6,298 bases of DNA, taken from NCBI GenBank assembly GCA_036742455.1, contig DAINQU010000051.1, positions 1-6,298 on the forward strand. Reading direction: 5' to 3'. The notes under the pieces were generated by a model. That model did not search any database and was not told the origin of the DNA. It saw only the letters and a program-made list of their open reading frames with translations. The stretch comes from CAIKZZ01 sp036742455. Lineage in GTDB: Bacteria; Pseudomonadota; Gammaproteobacteria; Steroidobacterales; Steroidobacteraceae. This document shows, piece by piece, positions 6,261 to 6,298 of this stretch. The translations under genes and the position numbers were made by a program. Every line of letters starts with the position of its first letter. Positions within the stretch are counted from its first letter, which is position 1.

Positions 6261-6298
6261 ATGGCATCTGCGAAGCACCCCACCCGTATCCCATCCTT
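6261..6298 (+). CDS. Start of the next plus-strand gene (partial)
   Basis: An ATG at 6261 is preceded by GAGGA (6252-6256) at 4 nt and opens a frame that runs off the window. The readable N-terminus is MASAKHPTRIPS, which shows no domain and no recognisable family. It is co-directional with the Rieske operon, 76 bp downstream, so it may belong to the same pathway; a ferredoxin reductase would be the missing partner, but nothing here shows that. Another ATG at 6205 is also open to the edge in a different frame, but has no ribosome binding site. Confidence 0.45.
   Translation, partial: MASAKHPTRIPS

Overview
The window looks like a piece of a high-GC proteobacterial chromosome devoted to taking up and oxidising a small organic molecule. 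Sphingomonad-like Alphaproteobacteria or Steroidobacter/Nevskia-type Gammaproteobacteria fit best, because the large TonB-dependent receptor has the 'LEEVVVTAQKR' N-terminus common in those groups. This is inference from protein style, not a taxonomic assignment. No tRNA, rRNA, CRISPR array or insertion sequence was seen.

Layout, left to right. The minus strand carries a TonB-dependent outer-membrane receptor (123-2492) and, upstream of it in the same direction, a LysR-family regulator (2691-3623). At the extreme left edge a Shine-Dalgarno site and ATG suggest one more minus-strand gene beyond the receptor, separated from it by a strong stem-loop (35-64). A 139-bp divergent intergenic region (3624-3762) separates the regulator from a plus-strand operon. 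It holds an AT-rich 7-bp dyad and a perfect 9-bp inverted repeat that can fold into a longer stem-loop. The plus-strand operon has three genes: a VanA/DdmC-type Rieske oxygenase (3763-4785), a second Rieske oxygenase of a different subfamily (4782-5927), and a small stand-alone plant-type [2Fe-2S] ferredoxin (5924-6184). Both junctions are 4-bp ATGA overlaps, so the three are probably translationally coupled. After a short gap another gene seems to begin at 6261 and runs off the window.

A simple model: the receptor imports a substrate across the outer membrane, the LysR protein senses it or a metabolite, and one or both oxygenases demethylate or hydroxylate it with electrons from the ferredoxin. 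The ferredoxin resembles the C-terminal domain of VanB/phthalate-dioxygenase-type reductases, but the flavin and NAD domains are missing, so the reductase must be encoded elsewhere or beyond the right edge. The unusual points are the tight coupling of two different Rieske oxygenases, with different predicted bridging carboxylates (Asp and Glu), to one ferredoxin, and the structured divergent promoter region. The substrate cannot be read from the sequence.
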